From Celeribacter baekdonensis (GTDB lineage: Bacteria; Pseudomonadota; Alphaproteobacteria; Rhodobacterales; Rhodobacteraceae), in contig NZ_CP028475.1 of NCBI RefSeq assembly GCF_003047105.1, positions 3,348,001 through 3,412,000 of the forward strand: DNA of 64,000 nucleotides, given 5' to 3'. Below are positions 53,149 to 62,521 of this stretch, piece by piece; the first letter of the stretch is position 1; every line of letters begins with the position of its first letter. A program made the position numbers and the translations under genes. The notes under the pieces are model-generated. The model saw only the letters and a list, made by a program, of their open reading frames with translations. It was not told the DNA's origin and did not search any database.

Positions 53149-54127
53149 AACCTATCAGGTTGTCGGCATCGGCAACGCCATCGTCGATGTGATCAGCCAG
53201 GCCGACGACAGTTTCCTTGAGCTTATGGGAATCGAAAAAGGCATCATGCAGCTTGTCGAACGTGAGCGCGGCGAGATGCTCTATGGCTCCATGGAAAACC
53301 GGGTCCAAACGCCGGGCGGCTCGGTCGCCAACACTCTGGCGGGGCTGGGGATGTTAGGTCTGAAAACCGGATTTATCGGGCGCGTGCATGATGACGCTTT
53401 GGGGCGGTTTTATGCCTCCGAAATGGTGGCCGATGGCACCGCCTTTGTGAATGCGCCTGTGCCGGGTGGCGAATTGCCGACCTCGCGGTCGATGATCTTC
53501 GTTTCCCCCGATGGCGAACGCTCGATGAACACTTATTTGGGGATTTCTTCTGAAATTTCTGAGGCCGATGTGACCGAAGCCGCCGCAGGCGATACAGATA
53601 TCATGTTTCTTGAGGGCTACCTCTACGACAAACCCAAGGGCAAATACGCCTTTGACCAAGCCGCCAAACTGACCAAGGCGGCGGGCGGCAAGGTTGGGAT
53701 TTCATTGTCTGACCCGTTCTGCGTTGACCGCCACCGTGCCGATTTCCGCACCTTTGTCAAAGAGATGGATTTCGTCATCGGCAACGAACACGAATGGGAA
53801 AGCCTGTACCAAACCGACCTGTCTGCGGCTTTGGAGCTGGCCGCCGCGGAATGTGGCCTTGTGGTTTGTTCGCGTGGCGGCTCTGACGTGGTGCTGGTGC
53901 GGGGCGATGAAGAGGCTGTGGTCCCGGTCAAACGCGTGCAACCCGTGGATACCACCGGGGCGGGTGACCAATTTGCGGCGGGCTTTCTTTATGGCTACGC
54001 CACCGGACAAAGCCTTGCAACCTGTGGCCGGATGGGCTGTGTGGCCGCCGCAGAAGTGATTTCGCACATTGGCCCGCGCCCGGAGGCGGACCTCAAGGCC
54101 TTGTTTCAAAACGAGGGGCTGATCTAA
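53141..54127 (+). CDS. PfkB-family sugar/nucleoside kinase (adenosine kinase-like)
   Basis: A 328-residue ribokinase-fold enzyme: VVGIGNAIVDVISQADDSFL, TPGGSVANTLAGLGMLG, VICSRGGSDVVL-type strand (VVCSRGGSDVVLVRG) and the catalytic DTTGAGDQFAAGFLYGYATG. TTG 53141 after GAGGAGAAG overlaps nth by 8 bases. Among PfkB proteins the N-terminus is closest to adenosine kinase-like members; the substrate is not certain. Confidence 0.85.
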   Translation: MTKTYQVVGIGNAIVDVISQADDSFLELMGIEKGIMQLVERERGEMLYGSMENRVQTPGGSVANTLAGLGMLGLKTGFIGRVHDDALGRFYASEMVADGTAFVNAPVPGGELPTSRSMIFVSPDGERSMNTYLGISSEISEADVTEAAAGDTDIMFLEGYLYDKPKGKYAFDQAAKLTKAAGGKVGISLSDPFCVDRHRADFRTFVKEMDFVIGNEHEWESLYQTDLSAALELAAAECGLVVCSRGGSDVVLVRGDEEAVVPVKRVQPVDTTGAGDQFAAGFLYGYATGQSLATCGRMGCVAAAEVISHIGPRPEADLKALFQNEGLI

Positions 54128-54143
54128 AGCGTCACTTCGTATC

Positions 54144-54178
54144 AAAACGGCGCGCGGGGAGCCTCGCGCGCCGTTTTT
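54144..54178. terminator. Bidirectional terminator between the PfkB kinase gene and polA
   Basis: AAAACGGCGCGCG pairs with CGCGCGCCGTTTTT over an 8-base loop, with T-run on plus and matching A-run for the minus direction. It serves both convergent genes. Confidence 0.92.
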
Positions 54179-54203
54179 ATGAGGATTTGAGCTGCAATGA
54201 AGA

Positions 54204-57008
54204 TCAGTGCGCTTCGGCCCAATTGTTGCCAATACCGGCGTCCACCTCAATTGGGACATCGAGTTTGACGGCCGGTCCGGCGGCATTTTCCATCACGTCT
54301 TTGACCACCTCGACCACCTGATCACAGGCCTCTTCGTCGACCTCGAAAATCAATTCATCGTGGACTTGCAATAACATCGTGGCGGGCAGATTGCGGATCG
54401 CATCAGGCATCCGCACCATGGCACGGCGAATGATGTCGGCGGCGGCACCTTGGATCGGAGCGTTGATCGCGGCGCGTTTGGCAAACCCGGCTTGCGGTCC
54501 TTTGGTGGCAATTTCGGGCGTGTGGATTTTGCGCCCAAACAGGGTTTGGACATAGAGGAGGTCTTTGGCAAAGGCCACGGTATCGTCCATATAGGCGCGA
54601 ATGCCGGGGAAGCGTTCGAAGTATCGGTCAATAAAGCCCTGTGCTTCACTGCGCGGAATGCGCAGGTTTCGTGCAAGTCCAAAGCCCGAAATGCCATAAA
54701 TCACGCCGAAATTGATCGCTTTGGCTTGGCGGCGGACCATTGGGTCCATGCCCTCAATCGGCACGCCGAACATCTCGCTTGCGGTCATGGCGTGAATGTC
54801 CAACCCGTCGCGAAACGCCTGTTTCAAACTGTCGATCCCGGCAACATGGGCGAGAATGCGCAATTCAATCTGAGAGTAATCGAGCGAGATCAGTTTGCGG
54901 CCTTTTGGGGCAATAAAGGCCTCGCGGATACGGCGGCCTTCGTCAGATCGCACCGGGATGTTTTGCAGGTTCGGATCCGTCGAGGACAAGCGCCCGGTGA
55001 CCGCGCCGGTTTGCACATAAGAGGTGTGAACACGGCCGGTTTCGGGGTTGATGAACCGTTGCAATGCGTCGGTGTAGGTTGATTTCAACTTGGACAATTG
55101 CCGCCAATCGAGCACGCGGGCGGGCAGGTCATGGCCTTCGGATGCGAGGTCTTCGAGGATGTCCACACCCGTGGCATAGGCTCCGGTTTTGCCCTTTTTC
55201 CCGCCCGGCAGGGACATTTTATCGAATAGGATTTCGCCCAACTGTTTGGGCGAACCGACGTTGAAATTTTCACCTGCCAGCTCGTGAATTTCGGCCTCAA
55301 GCCCGGCCATTTTTTGCGCGAACGCGTTGGACATGCGCGAGAGCACATCGCGATCGACCATCACTCCGGCCATTTCCATCTGCGCCAAAACCGGCGACAG
55401 CGGGCGCTCTAAGGTCTCGTAGACGGTGGTGACCTGTTCGGCGTGGAGCTTCGATTTGAACACCTGCCACAGGCGCAGGGTGACATCGGCATCTTCGGCG
55501 GCATAGGCGACGGCTTTGTTGATCTCGACCTTGTCAAAGGTGATCATGGATTTGCCGCTGCCCAAAAGCTCTTTGGTGGGGATCGGGACGTGGTTGAGAT
55601 AGCGCTCGGAGAGGGCATCCATGCCGTGATTGTGCAGCCCGGCGTGCAGCGCATAGGACATCAACATGGTGTCATCATAGGGCGTGACGGTCACGCCGTT
55701 GCGCGCGAAAATCTTGGCATCATATTTCATGTTTTGGCCGATTTTGAGGATGCTGTCGTCCTCCAGAACCGGCTTTAATGCGTCCAGAACCATAGATTTG
55801 GACAATTGCCCATCGACAAGATTCGAGCCGCCAAACAGGTCATCTTCGCCAATCGTATGACCCAGGGGGATGTAACAGGCAGTGCCTGGTTCGACGCACA
55901 GTGAGATGCCGACAAGCTCGGCTTGCATTTCATCCAGGCTGGTGGTTTCCGTGTCGACCGCAACATAACCACGGGCATAAATCGCGTCGATCCAACGCTC
56001 AAGCGCCCCCATGCTTGAGACTTTTTCATAGGTTTCGGTGTCAAACGGCAGGGCTTTTGGCGTGGCTGGGGCCTCTGAACTGGCGCTGGAATTTGGGGCA
56101 TCCGGGATCGCCGGGGCATCGACGCCAAAGCGTTCGGTCACGCGTTTGACAATGGTGCGGAACTCCATTTGGACGAGAAAGGCGACCAGATCGTCAAGCT
56201 TGGGCTCTTGGACTTCGAGACTGTCGAGGGAGAAATCCAACTCCATGTCGCAATCGAGTTTGACCAAGTCGCGCGAGACACGGATTTGGTCAACATTGTC
56301 GATCAAGGCCTGACGTCGTTTGGGTTGTTTGATCTCTTCCGCCCGCGCCAAAAGCGTTTCAAGGTCGCCATATTCATTGATCAAAAGGGCAGCCGTTTTG
56401 ATCCCGATTCCCGGCGCGCCGGGCACGTTGTCGACCGAATCCCCGGCCAGTGCCTGCACATCGACAACCCGCTCGGGACCGACGCCGAATTTCTCTTCGA
56501 CGCCTTCACGGTCAATGCGTTTGTTTTTCATCGGGTCGAGCATCTCAACCCCACCACCGACCAATTGCATCAGATCCTTATCTGACGAAATGATCGTGAC
56601 TCGCGCGCCCGCCTCGCGCGCCTGACAGGACAGGGTGCCGATGATGTCGTCGGCTTCAAAGCCCTCGATTTCGATACAAGACACGTTAAACGCGCGGGTG
56701 GCCTCGCGGGTCAGCGGGAATTGCGGCACCAGTTCTTCGGGGGCAGGCGGGCGGTTGGCCTTATAGGCCGGGTACAGATCGTTGCGGAAGGTTTTTCCGG
56801 AATAGTCAAAGATAACAGCGGCATGGGTGGGCGCATCACTGCCAGTGTTGGCCTCGATATAGCGGTAAAGCATATTGCAGAACCCGGCGACGGCTCCGAC
56901 GGGAAGCCCATCGGATTTGCGCGTCAGCGGTGGCAACGCGTGATAGGCTCTGAATATGAAGGCAGAGCCGTCAATGAGGTGAAGATGGCTGCCTTTACCG
57001 AATGTCAT
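54204..57008 (-). CDS. polA: DNA polymerase I
   Basis: A 934-residue PolA. The 5'-3' exonuclease (LHLIDGSAFIFRAYHALPPL; KDLMQLVGGGVEMLDPM) is followed by an intact 3'-5' exonuclease (YVAVDTETTSLDEMQAELVG; YAAEDADVTLRLW) and the polymerase domain (SLDYSQIELRILAHVAGIDS; RRQAKAINFGVIYGISGFGL; LQVHDELIFEVDEEA). The start is ATG 57008; residues upstream in the open frame are not conserved. Confidence 0.97.
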   Translation of the reverse strand: MTFGKGSHLHLIDGSAFIFRAYHALPPLTRKSDGLPVGAVAGFCNMLYRYIEANTGSDAPTHAAVIFDYSGKTFRNDLYPAYKANRPPAPEELVPQFPLTREATRAFNVSCIEIEGFEADDIIGTLSCQAREAGARVTIISSDKDLMQLVGGGVEMLDPMKNKRIDREGVEEKFGVGPERVVDVQALAGDSVDNVPGAPGIGIKTAALLINEYGDLETLLARAEEIKQPKRRQALIDNVDQIRVSRDLVKLDCDMELDFSLDSLEVQEPKLDDLVAFLVQMEFRTIVKRVTERFGVDAPAIPDAPNSSASSEAPATPKALPFDTETYEKVSSMGALERWIDAIYARGYVAVDTETTSLDEMQAELVGISLCVEPGTACYIPLGHTIGEDDLFGGSNLVDGQLSKSMVLDALKPVLEDDSILKIGQNMKYDAKIFARNGVTVTPYDDTMLMSYALHAGLHNHGMDALSERYLNHVPIPTKELLGSGKSMITFDKVEINKAVAYAAEDADVTLRLWQVFKSKLHAEQVTTVYETLERPLSPVLAQMEMAGVMVDRDVLSRMSNAFAQKMAGLEAEIHELAGENFNVGSPKQLGEILFDKMSLPGGKKGKTGAYATGVDILEDLASEGHDLPARVLDWRQLSKLKSTYTDALQRFINPETGRVHTSYVQTGAVTGRLSSTDPNLQNIPVRSDEGRRIREAFIAPKGRKLISLDYSQIELRILAHVAGIDSLKQAFRDGLDIHAMTASEMFGVPIEGMDPMVRRQAKAINFGVIYGISGFGLARNLRIPRSEAQGFIDRYFERFPGIRAYMDDTVAFAKDLLYVQTLFGRKIHTPEIATKGPQAGFAKRAAINAPIQGAAADIIRRAMVRMPDAIRNLPATMLLQVHDELIFEVDEEACDQVVEVVKDVMENAAGPAVKLDVPIEVDAGIGNNWAEAH

Positions 57009-57137
57009 GACGCGTGTCCTCTGATCGCAAATCCCGCGCCTTGATAGCACGGAAAGCGTGAGGGGCTGCAACCCGGATACGTGTCTTTATGCCTTTGGGA
57101 GGCCGTTCTACGGAAGATCGCGCGCGGTTATGCCAAA

Positions 57138-57563
57138 TCAGGCGGCTGCCCCGTTGGAGGTGACCCCTTCTTTCATGCCTTGGGCAATAAAGATCAGCAC
57201 GCTATGCCATGCCAATTCAAGCTCCGCACCCCAGTCCTCGCCTCCGAATTCAGTGAACAATTCAACGAGCAACTCGACGACCAAGTCCGATTTTTTCTCC
57301 CAGATCCCAAAGCCGGAAAAATCCCGGCCCAAGGTGTGCAATGTGGCAAACATCGCCTGAGGATGATCAAGGGAGAGAAAGGCAATTTCGAGAAGACCAT
57401 TCACACGAATGGCTTCCTCGGTCAGGTCCGCCGAATATCGATCGCGCGTGTCAGGCGCGATTTCGAAAAGCCGATCATAAAAGCGTTTGAACATCTCAGG
57501 CCGCACCGACGCGAGGCGCCGGAAGTCGTTACGGACCAAAGAGATTTGTTTCACAGTCAGCAC
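57138..57563 (-). CDS. Globin-like haem protein
   Basis: A 141-residue all-helical protein starting VKQISLVRNDFRRLASVRPE with F-R-L-F E-helix pattern (MFKRFYDRLFEIAPDTRDRY) and a candidate proximal His in FATLHTLGRDFSGFGI. The sequence resembles single-domain bacterial globins or flavohaemoglobin N-termini. A role in NO or oxygen chemistry is likely for the family; nothing local specifies it. Confidence 0.7.
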   Translation of the reverse strand: MLTVKQISLVRNDFRRLASVRPEMFKRFYDRLFEIAPDTRDRYSADLTEEAIRVNGLLEIAFLSLDHPQAMFATLHTLGRDFSGFGIWEKKSDLVVELLVELFTEFGGEDWGAELELAWHSVLIFIAQGMKEGVTSNGAAA

Positions 57564-57648
57564 CAGAAACGCCTTTCACATCAAAACTATGAAGAGGCTA
57601 GGTGCAAGACTTTAAGATATCGCAAACATTCAGAAGCTAAGACGCCCT

Positions 57649-57830
57649 TCAAGCGTCTTTGAGTTTGGCGCTCTCATGAATGAATTTTTTGTCGCAATAG
57701 CCGCATTCGACATAGCCGGTGTCATGGGGATTACCAGCCAGACGCGCGGATGACCCAAGGCACCTTCGCTGCCATCACAGGCCACTTTCCAGGTGGAGAC
57801 CACTTCGGTTTCTGGGGCTTGGATCGCCAT
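57649..57830 (-). pseudogene. CHCC-type zinc-finger protein, one-base frameshift in a C4/G4 run
   Basis: From ATG 57830 the frame reads [20 protein letters not shown] and VWLVIP, then an unrelated tail to 57630. One extra C (minus strand) at 57726-57729 gives [20 protein letters not shown] and a stop at 57649: 60 residues, the normal size. Restored Cys, His, Cys, Cys match the CHCC zinc-finger family, related to mitochondrial complex I subunit NDUFS6. Confidence 0.85.
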
Positions 57831-58031
57831 GTTTGTCTGTCCCTTTATGACTGCTTTGCTGTGTCTCATGCGACCTGTGCGGGGATGTGCGGCGTCAATC
57901 ATGGGGTCTGCACCGCCTTGCTGTTGCCGAAGCGCGTCCAACCGCCTAAGTCAGGTCTGCATGATAACGATCCGTGCGGCACGGACAAGAGGCATCCGCC
58001 AAATCTGACATGCCAAAGAGGGAGAGAGACC

Positions 58032-58964
58032 ATGACCGATGCGATTGAGATCGAGGCTCTGCGTAAGACCTATAAGGGCAGCAAGGGCCAAGCGCCAAAA
58101 GAGGCGCTCAAGGGCATTGATTTGACCATCCCGCGCGGCTCTATTTTTGGCCTTTTGGGGCCGAATGGTGCGGGCAAATCGACGATGATCAATATCCTCG
58201 CCGGGCTGGTGATCAAATCCTCGGGCAAGGTCAAAATCTGGGGCTTTGATCAGGATGTGAATCCACGGCAATCGCGCGCAGCCATCGGCGTGATGCCGCA
58301 GGAGTTGAACCTTGATCCGTTCTTCACTCCGCGCGGTGCATTGGAGGTTCAGGCCGGGTTATATGGCGTGCCGAAAAAAGACCGGCGTTCGGATGAAATC
58401 CTTGATTTAATTGGCTTAACAGACAAGGCGGACGCCTATGCGCGCACGCTGTCCGGGGGGATGCGTCGGCGGCTTTTGCTGGGCAAAGCTTTGGTGCACA
58501 ATCCGCAAATTCTGGTGTTGGACGAACCGACCGCAGGTGTGGATATTGAGCTGCGTCAGATGCTTTGGACCAATGTGCGTCGCCTCAATGAGGAGCGTGG
58601 CATGACCATCATTTTAACCACGCATTACCTCGAAGAAGCACAGGAAATGTGTGACGAAATCGCTATCATCAACCACGGGGAATTGATCAAACGCGACACG
58701 ACCAAAAACCTGTTGGGGCTGATGGATGCCAAGACGCTTTTGATCGAACCGAAAGGCGAGGCGCCAGCGCAGTTTGACCTGCCAGAAGGCGTGCGGATGG
58801 AGCGCAAAAAGGACGGCACGTTTGTGTTTGATTATTCACGCGGCAAAACCTCGGCCAATGCCATTTTGGATGCGGTGAAAGCGGCGGGGATTGTGATCGA
58901 AGATGTGCGCACGATGGAACCCGATCTTGAGGATGTGTTCGTGGAACTGACGTCTGGCAGATAA
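58032..58964 (+). CDS. ABC-2-type transporter ATPase (no permease nearby)
   Basis: A 310-residue ATPase of the DrrA/CcmA type: Walker A GLLGPNGAGKSTMINILAG, signature LSGGMRRRLLLGKALVHNP, Walker B ILVLDEPTAGVDIELRQM and the H-loop TTHYLEEAQEM, then the C-terminal domain seen in exporters. ATG 58032 follows GGGAGAGA. The next gene is a minus-strand HIT protein after a terminator, so its membrane partner is elsewhere. Confidence 0.85.
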   Translation: MTDAIEIEALRKTYKGSKGQAPKEALKGIDLTIPRGSIFGLLGPNGAGKSTMINILAGLVIKSSGKVKIWGFDQDVNPRQSRAAIGVMPQELNLDPFFTPRGALEVQAGLYGVPKKDRRSDEILDLIGLTDKADAYARTLSGGMRRRLLLGKALVHNPQILVLDEPTAGVDIELRQMLWTNVRRLNEERGMTIILTTHYLEEAQEMCDEIAIINHGELIKRDTTKNLLGLMDAKTLLIEPKGEAPAQFDLPEGVRMERKKDGTFVFDYSRGKTSANAILDAVKAAGIVIEDVRTMEPDLEDVFVELTSGR

Positions 58965-58984
58965 GTGAGATCACAATAAAATAC

Positions 58985-59015
58985 AAAAAGCCCCGCAATT
59001 GCGAGGCTTTGTCGT
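58985..59015. terminator. Bidirectional terminator between ABC ATPase and HIT gene
   Basis: AAAGCCCCGC pairs with GCGAGGCTTT (one mismatch) over AATT. The minus direction continues TTTTTGTATTTT, the plus direction GTCGTTTT. Confidence 0.82.
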
Positions 59016-59032
59016 TTTGGCACCAAGTGGGA

Positions 59033-59410
59033 TCAGCGGCTGGTCAGTGGGCCGATGGGTTCGCCGCCCAAAAGGTGGATGTGAAAATGCGGCACTTCCT
59101 GATGCGAATCTGCGCCGGAGTTGGTGATCAACCGATAGCCATTGCCACCAAAAGCCTCTGACACACCAACCTGTTTGGCGATTTGCGCCACCGATTTGAA
59201 AAAATCGAGCTGCTCCGCGTCTGAGGCCGCCTGTACAAAATGATCAAAGCACCGATACGGCCCTTTGGGGATCACCAACACATGCGTCGCTTTTTGCGGT
59301 GAAATATCGGGGAACGCCAGCGTATGGTCGCTTTCAAAAATCGGGCTGACCGGGATTTCTTGGCGCAGGATTTTGGCGAAAATATTCTGGTCGTCATAAG
59401 CGTAGGGCAT
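59033..59410 (-). CDS. HIT-family nucleotide hydrolase/transferase
   Basis: A 125-residue HIT protein: YDDQNIFAKILRQEIPVSPI, HVLVIPKGPYRCFDHF and the catalytic triad HFHIHLLGG (His-x-His-x-His). HINT-type members cleave AMP-lysine or AMP-N phosphoramidates. It is 12 bases after the GT14 gene and may be co-transcribed with it. Confidence 0.92.
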   Translation of the reverse strand: MPYAYDDQNIFAKILRQEIPVSPIFESDHTLAFPDISPQKATHVLVIPKGPYRCFDHFVQAASDAEQLDFFKSVAQIAKQVGVSEAFGGNGYRLITNSGADSHQEVPHFHIHLLGGEPIGPLTSR

Positions 59411-59421
59411 GGGGGTCTTCC

Positions 59422-60999
59422 TCAGTCGGAAAATAGATAATGCATCGAGACGATCTCGCGCGCATCATCTTCGGAGATGTCGAGGAAACGTGCAAGCGGC
59501 CGGGCGTTTTCCTCTGGGGGTTTGGATTGGGAAATCCGACCGTAATTCTCGAATTCCGCGTCGCGAATGCGGTCGCCTTCGTGGTTGATGTCGGCGCGGA
59601 TCGTCGGCAACAGCCGCTCCAAAGCGTCCTCGGGCGTCTGATCGCCCGCAAGCCCGGTGCGTTTGGCATGGCCGGTCAGATATTCGTCACTAAACTCACA
59701 TTCGATTTCCAACAGCCGCGTGCCAGATCGGTCGTTATAAAAATCGCGAATGAGGTCGAGACCGGCGGGATCAATACAGACGACCATACGGTCGGTTTCG
59801 AAATAATCCAAAAGCATCCGCACCCACGCGCGCCTGTGCCGGGTGCGTTTTTCCAAACTCTTCTCAATGCCACCCAAATCCGGCAGCGGCGTATTTTCTT
59901 CGCTGAACAGATATTCGAGGCAGGGAATATCCGTCTTTGCCTTGATCTGCGAGACGAGCCGTTTGGCGACGTGCCATTTTTTGCAAACAATCATCAAAAG
60001 TTCGCGGTCACGGCCCAGCGAGCTTTCGGTTTCCCAGAAACGTTGTGAAAAACGTCGCCCATCGCGACCGCGTCCAGTCAAAAATTCAAACAGGGACCGC
60101 CCTTCGTTTGAGATTTGAAACTGAACCCCTTTGGCTGCAAACAAATCACCCAATCGTTTCTTTAACTCTTTCGCCTCTGGCGAAATTTTGCGCGCGAACA
60201 GATAGTCCTGAGAAATCAGCAAATCATAGTGGTCATTATAGAACACCACCGGCATGCCGTAGTCGGTGAACATCAAAAAGGTCAGCGTGCGGGTTTGGAT
60301 TTCGTTTTCCGGTACAAGATGCGGCACGAGGGTTTGGAAAAAGGTTTCGTCCGGGATCCAGGTCGTGCGGAAAAACCGCATGACATCTTTCCGCTTTTTG
60401 GTGAAATCCAAAATCCACTCAACCGTGCGACGACGCAAACACCACCACTGTGACCCGATCATAACCTGGAGATCGTCGGGGATTTTGCGTTCAAGGCCAA
60501 GCCGGCGTTGCCACCAGAAACTTTGATAAAACAATTTCTTCTGGGTGCGTTCATTGAAGAAATGGCGATAAATCAGCCGCTCTTCTTTGATGCCGGTCTT
60601 GATCCAATCGGAGCTAAAGAAATCGAAGCTTTCGATATAGTCCATATCATTGCGGTCAAGAAAATCATGCATGTATTCGGCGGTTTTGACCGACATGCAG
60701 TCTCCCGAAAGCATGTAAAAATGGGTTGCGCGCGGAAAGGACGCCTCCGCCGCTTCAAGGGCGTAAAGCGTGGCTTGCACAAGGCTCCATTCGCCCCAGC
60801 CGCATTTGATCCGCTTGGTCGCAAAGGCGACATTCGGATTGTCTTTCAGGCCGTCTTTGATCGCCTCAAAGGTCTCTTTTCCGCCGCGTGCATCGAAGTG
60901 AATGGAGATGTAATCTCCGGTGCGCGTCAGGCGACGCGCCTGATCAATGATGGCCTCAGGGTCCTTGTGGCACAGGAGAATGAATGCAATTCGTGCCAT
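59422..60999 (-). CDS. GT14 beta-1,6-N-acetylglucosaminyltransferase-like protein with DUF5928
   Basis: A 525-residue protein. The N-terminal half matches core-2/I-branching-type enzymes (ARIAFILLCHKDPEAIIDQA; IKCGWGEWSLVQATLYALEA; FYMLSGDCMSVKTAEYMHDF; GSQWWCLRRRTVEWI). The C-terminal half (from about residue 290) matches DUF5928 of Rhodobacteraceae. No signal peptide. It probably builds a surface polysaccharide; it is divergent from a sulfotransferase. Confidence 0.82.
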   Translation of the reverse strand: MARIAFILLCHKDPEAIIDQARRLTRTGDYISIHFDARGGKETFEAIKDGLKDNPNVAFATKRIKCGWGEWSLVQATLYALEAAEASFPRATHFYMLSGDCMSVKTAEYMHDFLDRNDMDYIESFDFFSSDWIKTGIKEERLIYRHFFNERTQKKLFYQSFWWQRRLGLERKIPDDLQVMIGSQWWCLRRRTVEWILDFTKKRKDVMRFFRTTWIPDETFFQTLVPHLVPENEIQTRTLTFLMFTDYGMPVVFYNDHYDLLISQDYLFARKISPEAKELKKRLGDLFAAKGVQFQISNEGRSLFEFLTGRGRDGRRFSQRFWETESSLGRDRELLMIVCKKWHVAKRLVSQIKAKTDIPCLEYLFSEENTPLPDLGGIEKSLEKRTRHRRAWVRMLLDYFETDRMVVCIDPAGLDLIRDFYNDRSGTRLLEIECEFSDEYLTGHAKRTGLAGDQTPEDALERLLPTIRADINHEGDRIRDAEFENYGRISQSKPPEENARPLARFLDISEDDAREIVSMHYLFSD

Positions 61000-61133
61000 T
61001 TTGGAAACCGTAACCTCATTTTTGCCGCATTGTTCGCATATAAACGTAACCAATCATTGAATAATCAAGGTAAGTTTGCTTTTAAAGCGAAAAGGGTCAC
61101 GGACGCGTGGCATATCAGGAGTTGTGGTAAAAT

Positions 61134-61952
61134 ATGGGCTTTCCCGGAACTTGGATGACAGAAAGCGAAAGTGTCGTATATCGCGTCGTCCCCAAATGCG
61201 CGTGTTCGACCATCGGACAGATTATGTTCTACTCCGATCATGGCGAGTTTTTTGATGGCGACATCCATGACAGCAAAGATCGGATGCACAAATGGGCCCA
61301 AGAGGGCAGCCAGCAGTTGATCGAAGCCAATGTGCAGGCTCACAAATCCTACGCCTTCACCTGTGTGCGCAATCCCTACACCCGCGTGCTGTCGTCATTT
61401 TTTGACAAGGTCTGCGGCATTCAGCGCAATGGAAAACGCTATCGTGGCAACCTTGTGCCGCAGCTGATCCAAAAATACGGCATCGAAGTTGGCGGCGACG
61501 ATGGCAAAGACGAGTTCGATCAAATCGCCTCGTTTCGCCGGTTCCTTTTGTTTGTGCGCGATACCATCCGTTGGCGCCGCCCGATGGACCCGGACATTCA
61601 CTGGTCCGCGATGGCGGGGCATGTGTCGACGTTCATCGTCAATGGCGGCAGCTATGATAAGATTTTCTTTACCGAGAAATTCAACGAAGGCATGCAGGAT
61701 GTGCTTGATCACATCGAGACCCGGCATACGGTCGATTTGGCCTCGATCCCGCGGTTCAACGAATCTGAGGGCCATGGTCCAAAGCGGCTGCATCCGGTCG
61801 AGGATTATTTTGACGATCTCTCGATGCATTTGATGTGGGAAATCTACAAAAAAGATTTCCAGCTGTTCCAATACGACTTTGAAAACCCTGGCAATAAAAT
61901 GCCGAAAGGTGAGGTCGATTTGGACGAGGTGCACGCCAAGCTCGGCGATTAA
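61134..61952 (+). CDS. Sulfotransferase family 2-type protein
   Basis: A 272-residue protein. The PAPS-binding loop is VVPKCACSTIGQIMFYSDHG and the 3'-phosphate site is CVRNPYTRVLSSFFDKVCG, as in carbohydrate sulfotransferases. It is 134 bases from the divergent GT14 gene, suggesting a sulfated surface glycan pathway. Start ATG 61134; ATG 61155 (MTESES) is also possible. Confidence 0.8.
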   Translation: MGFPGTWMTESESVVYRVVPKCACSTIGQIMFYSDHGEFFDGDIHDSKDRMHKWAQEGSQQLIEANVQAHKSYAFTCVRNPYTRVLSSFFDKVCGIQRNGKRYRGNLVPQLIQKYGIEVGGDDGKDEFDQIASFRRFLLFVRDTIRWRRPMDPDIHWSAMAGHVSTFIVNGGSYDKIFFTEKFNEGMQDVLDHIETRHTVDLASIPRFNESEGHGPKRLHPVEDYFDDLSMHLMWEIYKKDFQLFQYDFENPGNKMPKGEVDLDEVHAKLGD

Positions 61953-61972
61953 GCTCTATTTCATGGAGACAT

Positions 61973-62015
61973 CAAAAAAACCCCCGCTGACTCACATCGG
62001 CGGGGGTTTGATTTT
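61973..62015. terminator. Bidirectional terminator between sulfotransferase and small secreted protein genes
   Basis: AAACCCCCGC pairs with GCGGGGGTTT over 12 bases, with TTTGATTTT on plus and TTTTTTTGAT on minus sides. Confidence 0.88.
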
Positions 62016-62041
62016 ATCTAGGCCCTATATTGGGCGCGAGA

Positions 62042-62383
62042 TTATTGAACGTTGTTCACATCGCGAACGTCAAGATCGGTGATGCCGTCGTTGGAAAGAA
62101 CGGCAATCGCATCAGACGTGGCCGGACGGGACAATTGCACTTTCACGTTGGTGTTTGCACCTGCGTGCACAGCTTCGGACCCCAAAAGCGCACCGCGCTC
62201 ACCGTTGTGGAAGTCGTAGATGTAAACCGTGCTGTTGGCATCGGCGCGCACCAGGTCGAGGTTGACGGTCGAGGTCAGCGACTGAGCTTGGCCGGGGATG
62301 ATGTAGTTCGGGCCAGCGAAAGCGGCAGAACCAGCAACGGCAACAACAGCAGCGGCAACGAGAGTTTTGATAGAGTTGGTCAT
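62042..62383 (-). CDS. Small secreted protein, unknown function
   Basis: A 113-residue exported protein: signal peptide MTNSIKTLVAAAVVAVAGSA, cleavage after AFA, then GPNYIIPGQAQSLTSTVNLD and a beta-rich Asp/Val-rich end. No cysteines in the mature part. Three inverted-repeat sites lie upstream. Not recognised. Confidence 0.7.
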   Translation of the reverse strand: MTNSIKTLVAAAVVAVAGSAAFAGPNYIIPGQAQSLTSTVNLDLVRADANSTVYIYDFHNGERGALLGSEAVHAGANTNVKVQLSRPATSDAIAVLSNDGITDLDVRDVNNVQ

Positions 62384-62521
62384 GATTAAAGTCCTTTATC
62401 AGCGTTTCATTTAGGGGGACGCGCTGTCTGTGTGTTTTTGCGCGTCTCGATGAAATTGATATAGGCCGTGACTTCGAATGTTTAAATGGGAACATTTATA
62501 CAGGTTCTATCCATTGTGATG

